Assembly: GCA_009693745.1 (NCBI GenBank)
Contig: SHWR01000002.1
Coordinates: forward strand, 1-34,052
DNA: 34,052 bases
Direction of reading: 5' to 3'
DNA from: Candidatus Fonsibacter sp.
GTDB lineage: Bacteria; Pseudomonadota; Alphaproteobacteria; Pelagibacterales; Pelagibacteraceae
Part shown: positions 28,754 through 34,052 of the stretch, piece after piece
Position numbering within the stretch: position 1 is the first letter of the stretch
How the letters are laid out: every line of letters starts with the position of its first letter
The notes under the pieces: generated by a model
What the model was told of the DNA's origin: nothing
What the model saw: only the letters and a program-made list of their open reading frames with translations
Database searches by the model: none
Translations under genes and position numbers: made by a program

Positions 28754-30691
28754 TTATAAGTCTATATTTTTAACTTTCGGTGCGTTTTCTTCTATAAATT
28801 TTAGTCTTAAATCTGCGTTTTTTCCCATAATATTTGAAATTAATTTATTTGTTTTTTTGTAATCACTCGTTGGAACAGTTACTCTAATTAAAGATCTGGT
28901 ATTAATGTCCATTGTTGTTTCTTTTAATTGCTGAGCCATCATTTCACCTAATCCCTTAAATCTACTTATTTCGATTTTAGATCCTTTTTTAAGATTTTTT
29001 AACAATTTATCTTTTTCAATGTCGTTTCTCACATAATAAATTTGGTTAGATATAGTGAGTTTATAAAGTGGAGGAACTGCAAGATACAAATGTCCATTTT
29101 TAATTAAATTTGGCATTTCACAAAAAAAGAAAGTTAAAAGTAAACTCGCGATGTGATCACCATCAACATCGGCATCAGTCATAATAATTACTTTTTCGTA
29201 TCTTAAATCTTTATCAACGTACTTTTCTCTTCTTTGACAGCCAAGCGCTTGAAGTAAGTTTGATATTTCAGTATTAGCTAATATTTTTGCAGTATTAGAA
29301 TTTTTAACATTTAATATTTTTCCTCTCAAAGGAAGGATAGCTTGAAAATTTCGATCACGAGCTTGTTTTGCAGAACCCCCAGCAGAATCACCTTCAACTA
29401 TAAATAACTCTGTACCCTCAACTTTTGAACTAGTGCAATCTGCAAGTTTTCCTGGCAAACGTATTTTTCTTGTCGCACTTTGTCTTCCAACATCAAGATT
29501 TTGATCAAGTAGATTTTTTTCTCTTATTTTTCCCTCAATAAAAGTAAGGATAGAATTTGATGCTTTTGGATGTTGATTAAACCAATCTTCAACTGACTTT
29601 GCTATAGAAGTGTCGCAGTATTTTTGAATATAAGCGGAGGATAATCTTGATTTAGTTTGTCCTTCAAATTCTGGATTATTGATAAAAATAGATAGAATGT
29701 AACTTGTATTAGATAGTATTTCATCAGCACTAGCATTCGCTACTAGTTTGTTATTTTTGAATTTTGCAATTTTTCTTATAGACTTAGCAACACCGGATCT
29801 AAAACCTTGTTCATGGGTTCCACCATTTGTAGTTAATACTGAGTTGCAAAATGAAATTTTAAATTCAGAAATTTCATTGTGCCATTGGATTGCAAATTCA
29901 AACTTTTCTTTAGCGTCTTCAAAATTATTTTTATGATGACATGTCTTATCATTTATTTTGTTAAAATTTTTTGTTTCACTATCTAGATATTCTACAATAC
30001 CATCTGGAAAAAAAAGCTTTGCACTATTAGGAGTGTCGTCTTTTCTATTAATTAAAGCTCTGTCACATTCCCAATGTATCGTGATACCTTTAACTAAATA
30101 AGCCTTACTTTTACAAAGATTGTATAATTTATTTGGAACAAAGCTTAGTTCTTTCCCAAAAATTTCTTTATCAGGAATAAATGTAACTTGAGTACCATTT
30201 TTAATCTTGGATTTTCCTTTTTTAGTTAATTTATTTAAAGGTTTACCTTTAGAGTAATTTTGTTCAAAAATAGTAGAGTTTTTAAAGACTTCTACCTTTA
30301 ATTTCTCAGACAAAGCATTAACAACCGAAAGACCAACCCCATGCAAACCTGCAGAAGTAGAGTAGGTTCCTTCTTTAAATTTTCCACCCGAATGTAATGT
30401 TGTCATTACTATTTCAAGAGCAGTTTTATTTTTCTTTGGATGCTTATCTAATGGAATTCCTCTTCCATCATCAGTTACCGTTAACGATTTATCTTTATTT
30501 AGTTTTACATAAATATGCTTTGCATGACCTGCTGTAACTTCATCCATTGAGTTATCAATGATTTCTGTTGCTAGATGATGCAATGCAGACTCGTCTGTAC
30601 CGCCAATGTACATTCCGGGTCTTTTTCTAACAGGTTCTAGACCCTCTAGAATTTCAATATCTTTAGCGGAATAATTGTTATTTTTTACCAC
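28754..30691 (-). CDS. parE: DNA topoisomerase IV subunit B
   Basis: EGLEPVRKRPGMYIGGTD, LPGKLADCTSSKVEGTELFIVEGDSAGGSAKQARDR (ParE-type), MTDADVDGDHI. Confidence 0.92.
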   Translation of the reverse strand: MVKNNNYSAKDIEILEGLEPVRKRPGMYIGGTDESALHHLATEIIDNSMDEVTAGHAKHIYVKLNKDKSLTVTDDGRGIPLDKHPKKNKTALEIVMTTLHSGGKFKEGTYSTSAGLHGVGLSVVNALSEKLKVEVFKNSTIFEQNYSKGKPLNKLTKKGKSKIKNGTQVTFIPDKEIFGKELSFVPNKLYNLCKSKAYLVKGITIHWECDRALINRKDDTPNSAKLFFPDGIVEYLDSETKNFNKINDKTCHHKNNFEDAKEKFEFAIQWHNEISEFKISFCNSVLTTNGGTHEQGFRSGVAKSIRKIAKFKNNKLVANASADEILSNTSYILSIFINNPEFEGQTKSRLSSAYIQKYCDTSIAKSVEDWFNQHPKASNSILTFIEGKIREKNLLDQNLDVGRQSATRKIRLPGKLADCTSSKVEGTELFIVEGDSAGGSAKQARDRNFQAILPLRGKILNVKNSNTAKILANTEISNLLQALGCQRREKYVDKDLRYEKVIIMTDADVDGDHIASLLLTFFFCEMPNLIKNGHLYLAVPPLYKLTISNQIYYVRNDIEKDKLLKNLKKGSKIEISRFKGLGEMMAQQLKETTMDINTRSLIRVTVPTSDYKKTNKLISNIMGKNADLRLKFIEENAPKVKNIDL

Positions 30692-30751
30692 ATATCAAGC
30701 ATTAGATTAATTTATGAAAAAATATAGACGTAAATTTTATTTTAAGTAAAA

Positions 30752-30783
30752 AAAAACCCCGTATTTTTAGATACGGGGTTTTT
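30752..30783 (-). terminator. Intrinsic terminator downstream of glnA
   Basis: aaaaaccccgtat-ttttag-atacggggttttt: 13-bp perfect inverted repeat with GC core and flanking A/T runs, 20 bp past the glnA stop. Confidence 0.9.
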
Positions 30784-30802
30784 AAATTTTAAAATATTGT
30801 AA

Positions 30803-32212
30803 TTAACAGCTGTAATACATTTGGTATTCAACTGGATGAGGAGTGTGTTCCACATTATACACTTCTGTCATCTTTAACTCGATGTAGGCGTCAATCTGAT
30901 CATCAGTGAACACCCCACCAGAAGTCAAAAATCCTCTATCTTTGTCCAAATTTTCTAAAGCTTCTCTTAAAGAACCACAAACTTGAGGAACTCCCTTAAG
31001 TTCTTCAGCTGATAAAGAGTATAGGTCTTTATCAAATGGTTTTCCTGGATCAATTTTATTTTTAATTCCATCAATACCAGCCATTAACATAGAAGCAAAA
31101 GCTAGATATGGATTTCCAGCAGCATCTGGAAATCTAACTTCAACTCTTTTTCCTTTTGGATTAGAGCTAAAAGGTATTCTGCAGCTTGCAGATCTATTTC
31201 TTGCAGAGTATGCAAGAATAACCGGAGCTTCAAATCCAGGAATTAATCTTTTGTAGCTGTTAGTAGTTGAATTAGTAAAAGCATTTAATGCTTTTGCGTG
31301 CTTTATAATTCCACCTATATAATAAAGACACTCTTGAGAAAGTCCTGCGTACTTATCTCCAGCAAAAAGTGGCTTACCAGCTTTCCAAATAGATTGATGA
31401 CAATGCATACCTGATCCATTGTCTCCTTTAATTGGTTTTGCCATAAACGTTGCAGTTTTTCCAAATGAGTGAGCAACCATCTGAACTGCATATTTATAAA
31501 TTTGCATATTGTCAGCGTTACGTACCATTGTATCAAACATTGTACCTAATTCATGCTGTGAAGGAGCAACTTCATGGTGATGCTTTTCAACTTTAACGCC
31601 CATATCTTTCATTGCTTTTAATGCTTCTGCTCTTAAATCCTGACAGCTATCAACCGGAGGCACTGGAAAATAACCGCCTTTAACAACTGGTCTATGACCC
31701 ATGTTTCCATTCGGATATTCTTTATCACCGTTATAAGGACCTTCGTTACTGTCAACTTGGAAAGACACTTTTTGCATAGTGTTAGAAATTTTAACATCAT
31801 CAAAAATGAAAAATTCTGGCTCAGGTCCAAAGTATATAGTATCACCGATTCCGGTAGTTTTTAAATATGCTTCAGCTTTCTTTGCGATAGATCTAGGATC
31901 TCTCTCGTAGTAATCTTTTTTTATTGGATCCATAATATCACAAAATATAACTAGAGTATTGTGTGAAGTGAAGGGATCAACAAATGTTCTCGATAAATCT
32001 GGCTTTAAAATCATATCAGATTCATTAATTGCCTTCCATCCAGCAATAGACGAGCCATCAAAAAATGTTCCGTCATTTAAAAACTCTTCATCAATAGTTG
32101 TTAAGTCCTGAGTCATATGTTGAAGTTTTCCTCTCGGATCAGTAAATCTTAAATCTACAAACTCTATTTCTTTTTCTTTAATTAATTTTAATATGTCTGT
32201 TGCAGCACTCAT
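30803..32212 (-). CDS. glnA: Type I glutamine synthetase
   Basis: [51 protein letters not shown], conserved Tyr in [10 protein letters not shown] (adenylylation-site region). Confidence 0.97.
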   Translation of the reverse strand: MSAATDILKLIKEKEIEFVDLRFTDPRGKLQHMTQDLTTIDEEFLNDGTFFDGSSIAGWKAINESDMILKPDLSRTFVDPFTSHNTLVIFCDIMDPIKKDYYERDPRSIAKKAEAYLKTTGIGDTIYFGPEPEFFIFDDVKISNTMQKVSFQVDSNEGPYNGDKEYPNGNMGHRPVVKGGYFPVPPVDSCQDLRAEALKAMKDMGVKVEKHHHEVAPSQHELGTMFDTMVRNADNMQIYKYAVQMVAHSFGKTATFMAKPIKGDNGSGMHCHQSIWKAGKPLFAGDKYAGLSQECLYYIGGIIKHAKALNAFTNSTTNSYKRLIPGFEAPVILAYSARNRSASCRIPFSSNPKGKRVEVRFPDAAGNPYLAFASMLMAGIDGIKNKIDPGKPFDKDLYSLSAEELKGVPQVCGSLREALENLDKDRGFLTSGGVFTDDQIDAYIELKMTEVYNVEHTPHPVEYQMYYSC

Positions 32213-32304
32213 TAATTTCTCCCTTTATTGATTATTAATCTTGTTTTTATTTTTTTATTGTAGATGTACTATAATTATAAGCAATAAATTCCATTGTTTT
32301 TTAG

Positions 32305-32323
32305 TTATGCCAGGTATGCATAA
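32305..32323. promoter_or_regulatory. Palindrome in the glnA/nnr intergenic region, possible operator
   Basis: ttatgc-caggtat-gcataa, perfect 6-bp arms; upstream of a candidate minus-strand -10 TATAAT (32279-32274). Confidence 0.35.
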
Positions 32324-32364
32324 TAGCGAAAGTACAAATTAAACTGTAGATTGATTTTTTAGAA

Positions 32365-33852
32365 ATGATTTTAAATTCAACAGAAATTAAAGCTATTGAA
32401 CAGAAAGAATTTAAATTAAGAAAAAATTCTTTTTCTTTAATGCAATCAGCAGGAGAAAAATGCGCAGATTACATATCAAGAAAGATTTCAAAAAATAAAG
32501 AGTTATTAGTTGTTTGTGGGCCAGGCAATAATGGGGGAGATGGCTTTATTATTGGTAACAGTCTTCTTAACAAAGGTTTTAATGTTAAAATTTTTTTAAT
32601 TCTTCCATTAAAATATAAGAAAAACGACAATTATAAAGCTTTTAAAAAACTTGATTCTGAAGTTCTTAATTTAAAAGACCTACATAAAGAGCTTAAGAAA
32701 AAAACAAAGCCAATTATTATTGATTGCATTTTTGGCACTGGTTTAAATAAAAACGTTAGTTCCAGTATTAAGAATATAATTACAGAGATTAATAAGAAGA
32801 AAGCGTTTATTTTTTCAATTGATCTACCCACTGGTATTAGCAGTGATAATGGGCAAATAATGGGAGCGGCGATCAAAGCTAAATTAACATTAGCACTTCA
32901 TTGTAAAAAAATAGGACATGTGCTTTTTCCAGGGGTTTATTTTTCAGGTTTAATAAAAGTTTTAGATATTGGTATTAGAAAATCTTTAAATAAAATTGTA
33001 GATAATAGAATTAAAGAAAATAACCCAAATTTATGGATTAACAAAAGATTTCCTTGGAAAAAATATAATTCTCATAAGTATTCCAGAGGCAGAGTTTATA
33101 TTTATGGATCTTTAAAAAATTATATAGGTGCATCGTTATTATCATCAAGCGCAGCTATTCGTTGTGGTGCAGGATCAGTAACAATTATTGCTAATAAAGA
33201 TACTATAGATAAATATAATCATAGGTTTTTTTCATTATTAAAAATTGAAATTAATTCTAAAGAAGAACTTAAAGATCTTCTAAGTTATTCTTCGATAACC
33301 TCTTTTCTTATAGGACCGGGTGCAGGTGTTAATCAAGAAACCATCGAAAATACTAAGCTGATATCTAAATACATTAGCAATGTAGTTATAGATGCAGATG
33401 CAATAACTTCTTTTGCTAAAAATCCAAAAGAATTATTTTCAATTTTGGATAAGAATAAAATTATTACTCCTCATGAAGGAGAATTTAATAGAATTTTTTC
33501 AGATCTTAAAAATGTTAAAAATAAAATTGAAAAATCAGTAAAAGCTGCAAAAAAAGCAAACTGCATTCTAGTTTTTAAAGGTCCAGATACAATTATAGCA
33601 TCTCCGGATGGAAAAGTTTGTGTTAATACAATTTCCACAGAAGAATTGGCAGTGATTGGTTCTGGAGATGTTTTAAGCGGAATAATTACAAGTCTTGTTG
33701 GAAAAAATAAAATGTCAGCATTTGATGGGGCTTGTGCCGGTGTATGGCTGCATTCTTATGCCGCTAGAATGATTAAAAAAGGATTGATAGCAGAAGATAT
33801 CATTAAAAATTTACCAAAAGTATTAGAACAGTTAGCTAAAAAATATAATTAG
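32365..33852 (+). CDS. nnr: Bifunctional NAD(P)HX epimerase / ADP-dependent NAD(P)HX dehydratase
   Basis: N-terminal YjeF_N: VVCGPGNNGGDGFIIGNSL; C-terminal kinase-like: ITPHEGEFNRIF, VFKGPDTIIASPDG, GSGDVLSGIITSL. Confidence 0.93.
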   Translation: MILNSTEIKAIEQKEFKLRKNSFSLMQSAGEKCADYISRKISKNKELLVVCGPGNNGGDGFIIGNSLLNKGFNVKIFLILPLKYKKNDNYKAFKKLDSEVLNLKDLHKELKKKTKPIIIDCIFGTGLNKNVSSSIKNIITEINKKKAFIFSIDLPTGISSDNGQIMGAAIKAKLTLALHCKKIGHVLFPGVYFSGLIKVLDIGIRKSLNKIVDNRIKENNPNLWINKRFPWKKYNSHKYSRGRVYIYGSLKNYIGASLLSSSAAIRCGAGSVTIIANKDTIDKYNHRFFSLLKIEINSKEELKDLLSYSSITSFLIGPGAGVNQETIENTKLISKYISNVVIDADAITSFAKNPKELFSILDKNKIITPHEGEFNRIFSDLKNVKNKIEKSVKAAKKANCILVFKGPDTIIASPDGKVCVNTISTEELAVIGSGDVLSGIITSLVGKNKMSAFDGACAGVWLHSYAARMIKKGLIAEDIIKNLPKVLEQLAKKYN

Positions 33853-33854
33853 TC

Positions 33855-34052
33855 TTATTTAATTTTTGAAGGAACTATTTTGTTATTTTCATATTTTGGA
33901 GGAGTATAATTTAGCCCTTTAGGCTGTGTGCTTGTAAATCTAAAATACATTAAAGAGCAAATTAAAAGCAAAAGACTTATTAATGATAAAGTTATTAAAG
34001 GAAATTTCTTGTTAACTTTTTTAGTTAAACGAACGAGTAAATAATAAATTAT
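33855..34052 (-). CDS. Partial ORF, small protein with one predicted TM segment; N-terminus outside window or unclear
   Basis: Minus-strand frame open to the window edge: ...LLVRLTKKVNKKFPLITLSLISLLLLICSLMYFRFTSTQPKGLNYTPPKYENNKIVPSKIK*. Not in the supplied ORF track. Confidence 0.45.
   Translation of the reverse strand: MIYYLLVRLTKKVNKKFPLITLSLISLLLLICSLMYFRFTSTQPKGLNYTPPKYENNKIVPSKIK

Noticed and set aside
32213-32364. Sigma54-type -24/-12 promoter for glnA (TGGCAT..., TGGAATTTATTGCT)
   Set aside because: The spacing between GG and GC elements is wrong in both candidates.
1-34052. CRISPR array, transposon, integron, prophage or defence island
   Set aside because: No regularly spaced repeats, transposase, integrase or phage structural genes; genes are consistent housekeeping functions.

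Overview
The window is an AT-rich, gene-dense chromosomal segment. Gene content and compactness look like a streamlined marine alphaproteobacterium (Pelagibacterales/SAR11-like), but this is an inference and not proven. Almost everything is core metabolism: a TRAP permease / crotonase / CoA-transferase operon, phosphohexomutase, nrdAB, prpCB-gph, glmU(C-terminal half)-glmS, class II DAHP synthase, nadE, cysS, cimA, trmJ, rpsD, a purB-C-S-Q-L-bolA-grxD operon, map, sfsA, a cinA-like gene, a family-4-like UDG, tRNA-Leu(UAA), parE, glnA and nnr. I found no CRISPR array, mobile element, phage block or obvious multi-gene novel system. The best leads are specific anomalies: (1) sfsA is interrupted by an in-frame TAA, and the conserved C-terminus continues in the same frame and ends in a TAATG overlap with map; (2) GlmU is reduced to its acetyltransferase half, with a perfect 10-bp inverted repeat just before its start; (3) the family-4-like UDG lacks the expected Fe-S cysteines; (4) the crotonase has lost one of the two catalytic Glu residues; (5) a papain-like small protein of unknown function ends the first operon; (6) glnA stands alone without glnB and has a palindrome upstream; (7) a lipoprotein gene starts 5 nt after a tRNA 3' end; (8) rpsD has its own near-consensus promoter and almost no 5' UTR.
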